A stretch of DNA of 64,000 nucleotides from Candidatus Krumholzibacteriia bacterium (GCA_024763215.1 JANTFX010000007.1:1-64000); one strand, 5' to 3'. Numbered from the stretch's first letter, positions 47,312 through 58,548 are shown. Notes: generated by a model from the sequence alone, not told the origin. Translations and numbers: made by a program.

Positions 47312-48226
47312 TCAGGAAACGTTAAGGGCCCCGGCACCGACCAGGACGCACTGCCCACCGACCTTGATGTCCACGGCACTGCCGCCAGCCACCGAGGTCT
47401 CCGCGATGATGCGGCTGGGGCGGCCCATCTCCAGCCCCTGCTCGCTGATGATCCGCACCTGCCGCTGGATCTTGACCAGGCGATGCTTGATCAGGTAAGC
47501 GGCCAGGGCGCCTGTGGCGGCGCCGCTGGCGGCATCCTCGGGGATGCCGAAATGGGGCGCGAACATGCGGCAATGCACATCGGCATCCGCCATCTCGGTC
47601 TCGCAGGTGAACACGAAGAGATCACCGAAACCGAGGTCCCGCGCTATTTCGTCGGCGTGACGGCGCCGCAGGGATATCCGGGCCATGGCCTCCAGGGAGG
47701 CCAGGGGCACCACATGGATGGGCAGGCCGGTCGAGACGATCTCGCAGGGCAAGCCCGTGATGGCGATGTCTTCCTCGTCGAGCCCCAGGGTCCTGGCCAC
47801 CTTGTCGCGGTGGAAGTACTGCCCCATGAACTCCGGCCGGTCCAGGCTCAGCCGGTAGGTCCTGGCACCATCCTGATCCCGGGTGTCGACCTCGTACAGC
47901 CCCGCTTCGAGCCTCCAGATGAACGGCGCCTCAGCGGCCGCGGCGTCGCGCAGGCCCAGATGATCCAGGGCGAAGGTCGCACCCAGGACCGAATGCCCTC
48001 CGAAGGGAATCTCCACCGAGGGCGTGAAAACCCTCAACCCCGCGCCATCGCCGCCGGGTTCATGCCCGACGCCGCTGATGAACGCCGTTTCACCCGCACC
48101 GAGTTCCTGGGCCACCTTCTGCATGAGGCCGGCGGGGATCCCGTCACCGTGCGGGAACAGGTACAGCCTGCTGCCCCCGAACGGGGTGTCGGTGAACACG
48201 TCGATCAAGAGGTAATCCAGGTTCAT
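47312..48226 (-). CDS. PhzF-family isomerase/epimerase
   Basis: Member of the PhzF/DAP-epimerase fold family, most of whose members have unknown substrates; only a few make phenazines. The 304-residue protein has FTDTPFGGSRLYLF and the catalytic Glu in LGAGETAFI (Glu46), PSVEIPFGGHSVLG, and PEDAASGAATGALAAYL near the C-terminus, all standard for the fold. No phenazine genes accompany it, so an amino-acid-like isomerase is a safer reading. ATG at 48226 starts the protein; the promoter at 48311-48339 probably begins a unit running phzF, acyl-CoA dehydrogenase, TPR and aroQ. Confidence 0.88.
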   Translation of the reverse strand: MNLDYLLIDVFTDTPFGGSRLYLFPHGDGIPAGLMQKVAQELGAGETAFISGVGHEPGGDGAGLRVFTPSVEIPFGGHSVLGATFALDHLGLRDAAAAEAPFIWRLEAGLYEVDTRDQDGARTYRLSLDRPEFMGQYFHRDKVARTLGLDEEDIAITGLPCEIVSTGLPIHVVPLASLEAMARISLRRRHADEIARDLGFGDLFVFTCETEMADADVHCRMFAPHFGIPEDAASGAATGALAAYLIKHRLVKIQRQVRIISEQGLEMGRPSRIIAETSVAGGSAVDIKVGGQCVLVGAGALNVS

Positions 48227-48267
48227 GGCGGTCGGCGAACTCCAGGGTCGGTGCTGCATGCGGCGTC

Positions 48268-48295
48268 CGGCCCGTGCAGGCCTGGGCACGGGCCG
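48268..48295 (-). other. Hairpin between the glycan genes and phzF
   Basis: Ten-base arms (48268-48277 and 48286-48295) around an eight-base loop, without a U-run. It could end transcription from the sugar-transferase gene (79 bases upstream) or act in the leader of phzF, since the candidate promoter lies upstream of it and would transcribe through it. Confidence 0.5.
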
Positions 48296-48310
48296 GGGAA
48301 TCAGGCCGCT

Positions 48311-48339
48311 AATTTATCACATACGGGTGCCCCCTCCAA
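48311..48339 (-). promoter_or_regulatory. Probable phzF promoter (extended -10)
   Basis: Minus-strand TTGGAG (48334-48339) and TAAATT (48311-48316) are 17 bases apart, and the -10 is preceded by TGA, giving an extended -10. The predicted start near 48304 gives a leader of about 78 bases that contains the 48268-48295 hairpin. Confidence 0.45.
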
Positions 48340-48373
48340 GCCCTTATGGCCGAAAACGGCAGGGTGCCCCGCT

Positions 48374-49063
48374 TCAGTAGGCGCCCTTGCGCTCGATCAC
48401 CGCGGGCAAGGTCCGCAGCAGGATCAACACGTCCGTCTTCAGGCTGCGGCTCAGCACATATTCGCGGTCCAGTTCCATCCATTCGGAAAAATCCAGATGG
48501 CTGCGGCCGGACACCTGCCACAAGCAGGTCAGACCCGGTTTGACCAGCAGGCGCAAGGCGTCGCGCGGACTGTACTCCCGCACTTCCACGGGAATCTGCG
48601 GCCGGGGGCCGATGATCGACATATCCCCCCGCAGGACGTTGAACAGCTGGGGGAATTCATCCAGGCTGCTGCGACGCAGGAAACGTCCCACCCCCGTCAC
48701 GCGGGGGTCGTCCTTGATCTTGAAAGCCGCGCCGGTGGCCTCGTTCAGGTGCTGCAGGCGATCCTTCTGCTGCTCGGCATCCACGGCCATGCTGCGGAAC
48801 TTGTAGCAATCGAACAGCCTCCCCCGCAAGCCGACCCGCCGCTGGCGAAAGAAAATCGGCCCCGAAGTTTCCAGCTTGATCAGGGCGACGATGAAGGGGA
48901 ACAACGGCAACAGCATCAGCAGGCCCGAAAGGGAGGCCGCGACGTCCACCAGCCGCTTCAGGAAACGGTAGTGGAACGGATCCTCGACCAGGTAGCCGGA
49001 CGACACGTCGGCGATGAAGGCGTAATAGGATTCCTCGTCCCCGTAGAAATTGTCCTTGGTCAT
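48374..49063 (-). CDS. Bacterial sugar transferase (undecaprenyl-phosphate phosphoglycosyltransferase)
   Basis: Initiating enzyme of surface-glycan synthesis, transferring a sugar-1-phosphate to undecaprenyl phosphate. The 229-residue protein belongs to the monotopic PglC/WcaJ catalytic family: a single membrane-embedded segment (LVDVAASLSGLLMLLPLFPF, about 37-56), GPIFFRQRRVGLRGRLFDCYKFRSM at about 68-92, SSLDEFPQLFNVLRGDMSIIGPRP with the catalytic Asp-Glu pair, and KPGLTCLWQVSGRS. The N-terminal four-helix part of longer WcaJ proteins is absent. ATG at 49063 overlaps the upstream glycosyltransferase stop by four bases. Confidence 0.92.
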   Translation of the reverse strand: MTKDNFYGDEESYYAFIADVSSGYLVEDPFHYRFLKRLVDVAASLSGLLMLLPLFPFIVALIKLETSGPIFFRQRRVGLRGRLFDCYKFRSMAVDAEQQKDRLQHLNEATGAAFKIKDDPRVTGVGRFLRRSSLDEFPQLFNVLRGDMSIIGPRPQIPVEVREYSPRDALRLLVKPGLTCLWQVSGRSHLDFSEWMELDREYVLSRSLKTDVLILLRTLPAVIERKGAY

Positions 49064-50634
49064 CGGGATCCCGCACCCCTCCGCTGCCAGTGATACACCT
49101 TGACCCCCGGCGCCCTGAAAGCCAGCAACAAACTGCCGGAGCCGGAGAGGGTTCTGGGCAGAAAGCCTTCCGGATCGAAGTCCCAGCACCGCGCACATAC
49201 GAACCAGGCCCCGGCCGCATCCGGCAGCTTGGCCGCCATAAACTGACCGGCCGCAGCCATCGAGTCAAGAGCCGGCACGTGGTAGGAGTCGAGGATGGCT
49301 GACGGCCCGTCGTAATAGAAATCGAAAACCCCGGTCACCACGGGCACGACGATGGGTTCGGATGCCGTGCCGCGGTCGGCCAGGAAACGCGCGGCGGCAC
49401 GCACATCCTCCTTGGCGTAACGGGGGTTCCAGTAGGCGTTGCCCAGGGACCAGAGCATCATGCCGGTCACCAGCAACACCCCCGAGATGCGCCACCGGCC
49501 GGGCAACTTCATCGTCCCGGCCGCCAGCAGGACCAGGAGCCAGGGCAGGGCGGCGGACAGGTAGCGTGGATTCCAGGGCTTGATGTTCCGCTGGGCCAGG
49601 AACACCATCACCACGAAAGGCACCGCGACCCACACCACGAGGGCCCACTGCCGCCCGCGCAAACCCACCGTCGCACGCGCCAGGGGGATCGCCAGGGCCA
49701 GCGCCGCAACGGCCAGGACCGGCCATGATCCGCCCAGGACCGCCCGCCCGCTCAGCTGGTGAAGTTCCGCCAGCGAGGGTCCGCAGCTGTAACCGCACAG
49801 GAAACTGAACACGGTGTAGGGCAGCGCCAGCAGGGAGAAGGTGGACTCCCCGCGCAGAGCCTGACCCGTGGCCGCCCCCGGCAGCATCCTGCCCACTTCC
49901 CAGACCCCGGACGCCTGCAGGAACCAGGGCGACATCAGGACCACCCCCAGGCCCAGCCCCAGCAGCCAGGAGCCGGCCCCGGTCCTGGGGCCGCGCAGGA
50001 GCTGGAACACCACGGTCATTCCCAGGGCCAGCCAGAAGAAGGCCCCCGACAGGTTTCCCGCCATGGCCAGGGCCCCGCACAGCCCCAGCAGCAGCGCAGG
50101 CCGGACCCGACCCTTGCCGCGGTCCATGAAGAGCACGCACAGACCGGTGGCCACGACAAAGAGCATCAGCAGGGAGTAGCCCCGGGCCTCCTGACTGTAC
50201 CAGATGTGGAAAGGATCGAGAGCCAGGTACAGGGCTGCCAGCAGCCCCGTCCGGCGATCGAACATCCTGGTGGCGAAAAGCCCCAGAGCCGGAACCGTGA
50301 GCACGCCCGCGACCGCGGCAGGCAGGCGCATCCAGAAGGCGTCCGGCTGCCACCGGACCACAGGCCAAAGGAGAGCCGGATAAAGCGGGCCCTGGATGGC
50401 GTCCCGGATCTGCTGCCAGAAAACCAGGTGTGCATCGGGACGAACCTGCCGCCAGGTCAAGATCTCATCGACCCACAAGGACTGCCCGTCCAGCCTGTAA
50501 ATGCGCAGCAGGGCCGCCAGCAGGGTCACCCCCGCCAGCAGCCACACGAAGCCCGGCACGTCGTCTTGCCCGCCATCCGGCAGCCAGTCCACCGCAGGCA
50601 GCAGGGGGTCCCGGGTCTGGTCAATGCTGTTCAA
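49060..50634 (-). CDS. GT39/ArnT-like membrane glycosyltransferase
   Basis: A 524-residue GT-C fold protein with about ten to twelve membrane helices. The first periplasmic loop has the family's acidic motif in QSLWVDEILTW (Asp-Glu), and the loop FHIWYSQEARGYSLLM is typical of PMT/ArnT relatives that use polyprenyl-phosphate sugars at the periplasmic side. The acceptor is unknown; lipid A or a glycan lipid are likely given the neighbours. The TTG start at 50634 has GAGG six bases upstream and overlaps the DUF3108 gene by 14 bases. Confidence 0.85.
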   Translation of the reverse strand: MNSIDQTRDPLLPAVDWLPDGGQDDVPGFVWLLAGVTLLAALLRIYRLDGQSLWVDEILTWRQVRPDAHLVFWQQIRDAIQGPLYPALLWPVVRWQPDAFWMRLPAAVAGVLTVPALGLFATRMFDRRTGLLAALYLALDPFHIWYSQEARGYSLLMLFVVATGLCVLFMDRGKGRVRPALLLGLCGALAMAGNLSGAFFWLALGMTVVFQLLRGPRTGAGSWLLGLGLGVVLMSPWFLQASGVWEVGRMLPGAATGQALRGESTFSLLALPYTVFSFLCGYSCGPSLAELHQLSGRAVLGGSWPVLAVAALALAIPLARATVGLRGRQWALVVWVAVPFVVMVFLAQRNIKPWNPRYLSAALPWLLVLLAAGTMKLPGRWRISGVLLVTGMMLWSLGNAYWNPRYAKEDVRAAARFLADRGTASEPIVVPVVTGVFDFYYDGPSAILDSYHVPALDSMAAAGQFMAAKLPDAAGAWFVCARCWDFDPEGFLPRTLSGSGSLLLAFRAPGVKVYHWQRRGAGSR

Positions 50635-51445
50635 CGGGCACCTCGAGGTTCAGGCGATTGAGAGGCCGGCCGAGCTGGAATGATTTCAATTCCACATCGA
50701 TGGTCCCGACCGGAACCTTGGTCTTGAGCAGGACCGGCAATCTGTTGACATCATCGGACAGGTAGATGGTGAGTTTACCCTCGTGCTTGAACAGCCCCTC
50801 CCCTTCCAGGGCCGGTTCGACCACCAGGCAGTCGAATTTTCCCGCGGAGGTTTTGACCGTTTCCCTGCCGTGGACCATGATCTTCAGGTCATAGGATTTG
50901 TGCGAGGTATGGGCGGGGACCGAGAATACCTTGCCCGGGGCAAGATCGAGATTGCGCACGTAGTAGAAGGCGGACAGGACGTCCTGCACCTGGTCGGACA
51001 CGGGAAGCTCCTGGCCGTCGGCATAGTGGGCCAGGGCCGCTTCGTGGTCGAACACCACCTCGACCGTCCGCCGGTAATCACCTTCGCGCAGACGCTTGTA
51101 GAAGTAGAGGGAATAGAGCCGGGCGACATCGATGTAGGAGGAAACCCGGTCGCGGACCTTGTATATCGAGGAGAAGAAGCGGTTGCTGTTGGTCCGGCTT
51201 TCGATCCGGTAGCAGCGGCGGCCGTTGAAGGCGATGACGTCCTTGACCTCCAGGGTGGCCTCGCCAGCGCTGATGGGCCCGTAGGTGATGTCGAAGACCA
51301 GCTTCTCCCCGGGCCCGTACACGGTGGCCGCGGCATCCTCGGCAACGGCAGATACCTCGGCGTCCCCGTCCTGGGCCATGCCCCGTACCGGGGCCAGAAG
51401 GGTCAGGAGGACCAAGACGGCAAGCCATGCGTAGGCATATTTCAC
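50621..51445 (-). CDS. DUF3108-domain exported protein
   Basis: A 274-residue exported protein with signal peptide (cleavage near RGMAQDG) and a beta-rich DUF3108 domain over most of its length (GEKLVFDITYGPISAGEATLEV, then YKVRDRVSSYIDVARLYSLYF, and the C-terminal LKTKVPVGTIDVELKSF). Proteins of this family are periplasmic and often lie beside LPS or envelope genes, but their biochemical role is unknown. GTG at 51445 is preceded by AAGGA six bases upstream and overlaps the glycosyltransferase stop by four bases (GTGA). The longer frame upstream is noise. Confidence 0.85.
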   Translation of the reverse strand: MKYAYAWLAVLVLLTLLAPVRGMAQDGDAEVSAVAEDAAATVYGPGEKLVFDITYGPISAGEATLEVKDVIAFNGRRCYRIESRTNSNRFFSSIYKVRDRVSSYIDVARLYSLYFYKRLREGDYRRTVEVVFDHEAALAHYADGQELPVSDQVQDVLSAFYYVRNLDLAPGKVFSVPAHTSHKSYDLKIMVHGRETVKTSAGKFDCLVVEPALEGEGLFKHEGKLTIYLSDDVNRLPVLLKTKVPVGTIDVELKSFQLGRPLNRLNLEVPVEQH

Positions 51446-52677
51446 GGGGATTCCTTCCGCCTGTGGTTGACCAGGACCTCGGTTTCCGGTTCTACCCCGC
51501 CACGGCCCACGTGTTCCGGTGGCTGGGCCACGGACAGTACCTCGGCGAGGGCCGCGGCCACCTCCGACGGCAGGATCGAAGGCAGGCAACTGAACGCCCC
51601 GCAACGGTGCAGGTGGCACGGATGGCAGGGGGGGCGGTGCGACAACACCCGGAAGCGCCGGTCGCACCCGTAGGGGAACCAGATGGCAGGCTCGGTGGCG
51701 CCGAACAGGGCCACCGTGGGGACCCCCAGGCCCACCGCAGCATGCATCACCCCTCCATCCACGCTGATCACCGCTGCAGCCCTCCCCAGGATCCGCAGCA
51801 CCGAGGGCAAAGCCAGGGGCGGCAACACGCCGCCGCGGCCGGGTGGGATCTCCCGGGCCATGGCGCCCCATGGATCCTGCCTGCCGGGAGGCACCAGCAC
51901 CACGATCTTCTCGGTCCTTTCGCGGACCAGACGCGCGACCAGCCGGCACCAGCTGTGTGGCGGCCATTCCTTGACCTGCCAGGTGGCCCCCGGGCACAGG
52001 AGCAGGTACGGGTCCTGCGCCCCGACCCCCACTGCGGACAGGCACGCGCCGGTTGCCCTGTCCGCTTCCGGTCGGTGCAGGCGGGGCAACAAGGGCCTAT
52101 CGAACCGGGCACCGACCATCCATTGCGCGAAAGGAAGCCCGGACTCCAGATGGCGCAGGGGCGCCAGCCGGGACAAATGGTCGCCCAACCCCCCGGGCGC
52201 CACGGCCTGCCATGCCGACGGCGAAACGGCCAGATCCTCCGGCCCCACCGTATGGGTATACAACCGCCTGCGCCAGCTGCGCGTGCCGCCGATCCGGGCC
52301 GGAATCCCGGCCGCCCGCAGCAGCAGGCAGCTACGGGGGTTGAAGAAGAGGTCCACGGCCAGGTCATAGCGGCCGCTCCTCAGGCCCGCCACCGTACCGG
52401 GGAAGGAACGTCCTTCGCGGTCACCCGCGCTCCCTCCCACGCGTGCGGCCGCATCGGCCCCCCGGCGCCTGAGGCCCAGGACGTGCAAACGGTCCAGGTC
52501 GGGATGACCGTCCAGAACCGGGGCATACCGCCCTTCACACAGGAAGCCCACCCGCAGGTGCGGATCGCCCAGCTTCAAGGCCTGCACCACCACCGTGGAC
52601 ATGACCACGTCGCCCAGATACCGCAACCGGGTCACCAGGACCGACCGCAGGGGTTTGCCGTCCAGCGCCCAGGTCAT
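51442..52677 (-). CDS. GT9-family (heptosyltransferase-like) glycosyltransferase
   Basis: LPS-core type glycosyltransferase of GT-B fold. The 411-residue protein begins SVLVTRLRYLGDVVMSTVVVQAL, the GT9 N-terminal pattern (R-x-LGD), and carries the C-terminal nucleotide-sugar block SVDGGVMHAAVGLGVPTVALFG. Near the end a cluster of Cys and His (PPCHPCHLHRC) resembles the Cys-rich segment seen in some heptosyltransferases and may bind metal. It overlaps the gmhB-like stop by four bases. Whether it adds heptose or another sugar cannot be decided. Confidence 0.87.
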   Translation of the reverse strand: MTWALDGKPLRSVLVTRLRYLGDVVMSTVVVQALKLGDPHLRVGFLCEGRYAPVLDGHPDLDRLHVLGLRRRGADAAARVGGSAGDREGRSFPGTVAGLRSGRYDLAVDLFFNPRSCLLLRAAGIPARIGGTRSWRRRLYTHTVGPEDLAVSPSAWQAVAPGGLGDHLSRLAPLRHLESGLPFAQWMVGARFDRPLLPRLHRPEADRATGACLSAVGVGAQDPYLLLCPGATWQVKEWPPHSWCRLVARLVRERTEKIVVLVPPGRQDPWGAMAREIPPGRGGVLPPLALPSVLRILGRAAAVISVDGGVMHAAVGLGVPTVALFGATEPAIWFPYGCDRRFRVLSHRPPCHPCHLHRCGAFSCLPSILPSEVAAALAEVLSVAQPPEHVGRGGVEPETEVLVNHRRKESP

Positions 52678-53276
52678 TCCGTGCTCCCCGATTCAGCCAG
52701 CACCAGGGCTATGGCGGCGGGCAGGTCATCGACCACCTGTACCCGGCTGTCACGGCCCCAGCGCGCGGCGGCCTCCCTGGAGGCTTGCGCCCCGTACCCC
52801 GTCCGGACGAGGATGGCCCTGGTCCCCAGACCCAGGCCCAGTTCCACATCGCTGAGCTTGTCGCCCACGACCCAGGAGCGGTGGTCCAACCCCTCAGCGA
52901 GTCCCGCCTCCTCGATCAGACCCGGGGCGGGTTTGCGGCACGGGCAGCCCTCTCCCGGAGCATGGGGGCAATAGTAGAATGCATCGAAGGCCGCCCCTGC
53001 GGCCGCCAGCAGCTGGTCCAGCCGCTTCATGACGAGTTCCAGATCCGCCGGCGTGAACAGCCCGCGCCCCAGGCCCGACTGGTTGGAGACCCCCACCAGG
53101 AACCAGCCCTCAGCCCTGGCCCGGGCCATGGCCTCGGCCGCGCCGGGCACCAGTTCCACACCCGCGGGATCCCCCAGGTAACCCCGGTCCTTGATCACCA
53201 CGCCGTCCCGGTCCAGCAGCAGCACCTTCCAGGGGGGCTGCGGTCTCCGCTCCCCGACGGCCTTCCAGACGTTCAC
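52674..53276 (-). CDS. gmhB: GmhB-like D,D-heptose 1,7-bisphosphate phosphatase (HAD family)
   Basis: HAD hydrolase that makes heptose-1-phosphate for ADP-heptose. The 200-residue protein has the nucleophile motif LLLDRDGVV (Asp22 and Asp24), the SNQSGLGRG motif II region, the zinc-binding loop CPHAPGEGCPCRKPAPG diagnostic of GmhB/HisB-N, and VVGDKLSDVELG as motif III/IV. GTG at 53276 with GGAGG seven bases upstream is chosen; it overlaps the heptosyltransferase stop by four bases. Position among heptosyltransferases supports the heptose role over histidinol phosphatase. Confidence 0.87.
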   Translation of the reverse strand: MNVWKAVGERRPQPPWKVLLLDRDGVVIKDRGYLGDPAGVELVPGAAEAMARARAEGWFLVGVSNQSGLGRGLFTPADLELVMKRLDQLLAAAGAAFDAFYYCPHAPGEGCPCRKPAPGLIEEAGLAEGLDHRSWVVGDKLSDVELGLGLGTRAILVRTGYGAQASREAAARWGRDSRVQVVDDLPAAIALVLAESGSTE

Positions 53277-54397
53277 GGTACCCCCTCCCCGGCGGGTGCC
53301 CCCTTGGCGGCCAGGACGCTCCGCGCAACGCCCAGCACCCGGTCGGCGGGCAGGGCGTCCAGGCAAAACCGCTCCTGGTTGCAGGTCGGCCGGAAGCAGG
53401 GACTGCAGGCGAACCCCTCGGGCGCCACCACGGCGGTCAGGGCACCCAGAGGCGCCGTCCAGCCAGGATCAGAGGAACCGAAAATCCCCACGGTCGGCGT
53501 GCCAAGGGCCGCCGCCAGATGCATCAGGCCGCTGTCGTTGCCCACGAAAATCCTGGCGCCCGAGAGGATGCCCGCCGCAGTCTGCAAGCTCGTGCGCCCT
53601 ATCAGATCGACCACCCCCGGCCCGCCGGCAAGTTCACGGCGCACCCGAGGGAGCGAACCCGCACCCGATTCCGCCGGCACGGAAAAGGGATCCCCCTGCC
53701 CCAGCAGGACCACCCGCACGCCTTCCTGATCGACCACGGCGCTCACGAATTCCAGAACCCTGGGCAGGGGCCAATCCTTGGCTTGTCCGTAGGTCGTGCC
53801 CACGCCCATGGCCCACACCGGCGGCCCCTGGTCCAGACCCGCGGGCATTTCCGGCACCAGCCCCGGCAACAACGGCGAGGCCTGGGTCACGGTCGGCGGG
53901 CCGGCCTTCCCGCCGAGCTTGCTGACCACCTCATGGCCCAGGGCAAGCAGTTGCCGGCTGTAATGGCCCACGCCGCGCCCCGGGAAATCGAGCCCGGCAT
54001 TGAGGAAGATCCCCCGGCCATCTGTCCTGAACCCCACCCGCACGGGGATCCTGGCCAGCCAGGAGGCCGCCCCGGCGCGGAACGACGGCGGGCCCAGCAC
54101 GATCCCCTGCGCTCCTTGACGGCGCAGGTCCGAGGCCAGCCGCAGCAGGCCGCGGCCGCCGGCATGACGTCCAGTCCTGGCCACCGGCAACAAACCATCG
54201 AGCCGGGGATCGGCTGCGAACAGGGGGGCCCACCTACCCCTGACCGCCAACACCAGGCGGGCCTGAGCGGCCGCGGATCCGAAGGTGGCGCTTCGCAAGA
54301 GGTTCAACAGGGGCATGGACATCACGACGTCGCCCAGCCAGTTGGGAGCCAGAAACACGATCGTGGGCCCCCCGCCGCCCGGCACGCCGGAATTCAT
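53273..54397 (-). CDS. waaF: WaaF-like ADP-heptose:LPS heptosyltransferase
   Basis: GT9 transferase of the inner LPS core. The 374-residue protein starts IVFLAPNWLGDVVMSMPLL, closely matching the WaaF N-terminus (SPNWLGDAVMA in E. coli), and has the C-terminal GARIFVGNDSGLMHLAAALGTPTVGIFGSSDP block that binds ADP-heptose. A CSPCFRPTCNQERFCLDAL segment near 338-356 carries four cysteines. It overlaps both neighbours by four bases. The symbol is by resemblance; WaaC or another GT9 member remains possible. Confidence 0.88.
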   Translation of the reverse strand: MNSGVPGGGGPTIVFLAPNWLGDVVMSMPLLNLLRSATFGSAAAQARLVLAVRGRWAPLFAADPRLDGLLPVARTGRHAGGRGLLRLASDLRRQGAQGIVLGPPSFRAGAASWLARIPVRVGFRTDGRGIFLNAGLDFPGRGVGHYSRQLLALGHEVVSKLGGKAGPPTVTQASPLLPGLVPEMPAGLDQGPPVWAMGVGTTYGQAKDWPLPRVLEFVSAVVDQEGVRVVLLGQGDPFSVPAESGAGSLPRVRRELAGGPGVVDLIGRTSLQTAAGILSGARIFVGNDSGLMHLAAALGTPTVGIFGSSDPGWTAPLGALTAVVAPEGFACSPCFRPTCNQERFCLDALPADRVLGVARSVLAAKGAPAGEGVP

Positions 54398-55548
54398 GAT
54401 TCATCCGGAGCCGGACCGCCTGCCCCTTCCTGAGCTCCGGTGGGAACGGTGGCGCCGCCCAGGGGCTTGGCGGGAGAAGCTGACTTGCCCCCCGTCACGG
54501 TCTCGACCGCTTCCATGAGGGTCGCGATGTCGACCTTCTCCCCCTTGACCAGCGTCAGGACCGCGGCCTTGGCTCGGCCCACCGGCCGCCAACCGGGGCC
54601 GTCCTTCGGGCTGAAAAGCCCGACAGCGGGGATGCCCAGGGCCACGGCCAGGTGGAAGAAATCCGTATTCCCGGCCAGGAACAGGTCGCACTGCGACAGC
54701 AGCAACACCATGTCCAGCAGGGTCTCCCGGGGCAGGCCGACGGGCGTCTGCCCCAGCCGGGCCGTGAAGTCCTTCAGGCGCTGGTTGCCACCGGGCATGC
54801 CCAGCGGCAGGAAGCGGCAGAAGAGTTGCGTGCTGAGTTGCTTGACCAGGAACTCGAGGTTGTCCAGGGCGAAGGCGAAACCGGATTTTCCTGGCCCGGG
54901 ATCGATGCCGACCAGCAACTGGTCCGGGTTGGGCTTGTGGAAGTGGATCTGCTGGGCGATATGACGCACCTTGTCCACGGGCAAGGGCCAGCGCACATCC
55001 TGGGCGTGGGGTTCGAGGCACAGGAACGGGGCCAGCCGCATGATCCGGTCGCCGAAGTAGGTCTCATCCCCGGCATCGCTGCGCAACTCGCAGTTGACCG
55101 CGGGATAGGATTCGGGGTGCGACGGCCCCAGGCGCAACGGGGCGCCCGAGGCCAGGGCCGCCAGTTCCAACCGGGGACGGGGCACGAAGGAGGTCACCAG
55201 GGTCAGGTCGTAATCAGTGGACCCCACCTTTTTCAGCAGTGAAGCGAACGCGGGCCGCCAGGGGCTGAGCTGGCTGTCCTTGTAAAGGGTGCACTGCCTC
55301 ACCAGGCCGCTGGGGATCACGAGCGGACCGTGGGCTTCCGGTGCCAGAAAATCCATCTGCAGGCGCGGATACCGCCGGCGCAGGGCGTTCAGCAGCGGCG
55401 CATGGAACACCAGCTCGCTCAGATCTCCGGGGTCGATGCACAGAACCCGGGCTTCGGCGTCCAGCCCCCCGGGCAGGTTGAACATTGCCGAACGCCCCTT
55501 GCGGTAAAAGGGGCGCATGAGCGAAGTCAGGAGGCGGTGTTCACCCAC
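54394..55548 (-). CDS. GT9-like glycosyltransferase, divergent
   Basis: A 384-residue protein with a GT9-type fold: DPGDLSELVFHAPLLNALRRRYP near the N-terminus, and a C-terminal CDLFLAGNTDFFHLAVALGIPAVGLFSPKDGPGW block like the ADP-sugar site of heptosyltransferases. Here the usual N/G-D-S/T-G-x-H reads GNTDFFH. The C-terminal tail is Gly/Ala/Pro-rich. The GTG at 55548 (AAGGG nine bases upstream) is the probable start, with ATG at 55518 as an alternative. It starts 21 bases past the lon stop and probably follows it on the same transcript. Confidence 0.8.
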   Translation of the reverse strand: MGEHRLLTSLMRPFYRKGRSAMFNLPGGLDAEARVLCIDPGDLSELVFHAPLLNALRRRYPRLQMDFLAPEAHGPLVIPSGLVRQCTLYKDSQLSPWRPAFASLLKKVGSTDYDLTLVTSFVPRPRLELAALASGAPLRLGPSHPESYPAVNCELRSDAGDETYFGDRIMRLAPFLCLEPHAQDVRWPLPVDKVRHIAQQIHFHKPNPDQLLVGIDPGPGKSGFAFALDNLEFLVKQLSTQLFCRFLPLGMPGGNQRLKDFTARLGQTPVGLPRETLLDMVLLLSQCDLFLAGNTDFFHLAVALGIPAVGLFSPKDGPGWRPVGRAKAAVLTLVKGEKVDIATLMEAVETVTGGKSASPAKPLGGATVPTGAQEGAGGPAPDES

Positions 55549-55569
55549 GGCAGGAAACCCTTCCCTTCC

Positions 55570-57963
<2,394 letters not shown>

Positions 57964-58029
57964 GAAAAGCAGCTCCTTCCACAAGGTGTCCGGCGCGGGC
58001 GGGAATGGGGTATCCCCGCACTCCCACCG

Positions 58030-58464
58030 TCAATGATCGATCGAGATCTGCCGCGGGTCCGGTTGCCCGGCTGGTCCTTTTCTGAAGGTAATATACAGGA
58101 AGCCGTTGCGGTAACGGGCAACGGCCGAGACGGGATCCACACCCGGAATCAGGGGCACCCGCCGGGCGAACGGCCCGACGCTGATCTCCATCTCATGGAA
58201 GTGTTTCTTGCCCGGTGGCGAGATGTCCTGGCGCACACCCCTGACGATCAGATGTTCCCGGTCGGCCTGCACGTCGATCTGCGCCGGGTCCAGGCCCGCC
58301 AGTTCGATCTGGACGATGAATTCATCCTCGGTTTCGTAGGCGTCCGTGGGAGGGCGCCAGCACATCTCGGTCTCGCCAGGTAAGATGGCGCCCCGCTGGG
58401 AGTATGAAGTGACGAGGATTTCAAAGATTTCCTCGAGGTCCCCCATCTTGTCCGGTTTGCTCAT
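58030..58464 (-). CDS. Small heat-shock protein Hsp20/alpha-crystallin
   Basis: ATP-independent holdase. The 144-residue protein has a short N-terminal helix, an alpha-crystallin domain (about 38-130) with PPTDAYETEDEFIVQIELAG, REHLIVRGVRQD, and the closing signature SAVARYRNGFLYITFRKGPA, where the usual A-x-x-x-n-G-v-L motif reads RYRNGFLYITF. A short C-terminal tail follows, where the IXI motif reads ISID. It is first in a probable hsp20-lon unit with its own promoter at 58549-58577. Confidence 0.92.
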   Translation of the reverse strand: MSKPDKMGDLEEIFEILVTSYSQRGAILPGETEMCWRPPTDAYETEDEFIVQIELAGLDPAQIDVQADREHLIVRGVRQDISPPGKKHFHEMEISVGPFARRVPLIPGVDPVSAVARYRNGFLYITFRKGPAGQPDPRQISIDH

Positions 58465-58548
58465 GACCCGCCCGTCTCGTTAAGCGCCACCGGCGGTCCG
58501 CCCCATGGCCCGCCCGGATTTTCACGAATAGTAGGCACCGACGGCACA

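Noticed and set aside
47312-48226. Phenazine biosynthesis suggested by the phzF homologue
   Set aside because: No phzA, B, C, D, E or G genes are present and most PhzF-fold proteins are unrelated isomerases.
53519-54433. Rightward open frame opposite the waaF-like gene
   Set aside because: Gln/His/Pro/Arg-rich shadow with no start signal; the leftward frame has clear GT9 motifs and tight overlaps with both neighbours.
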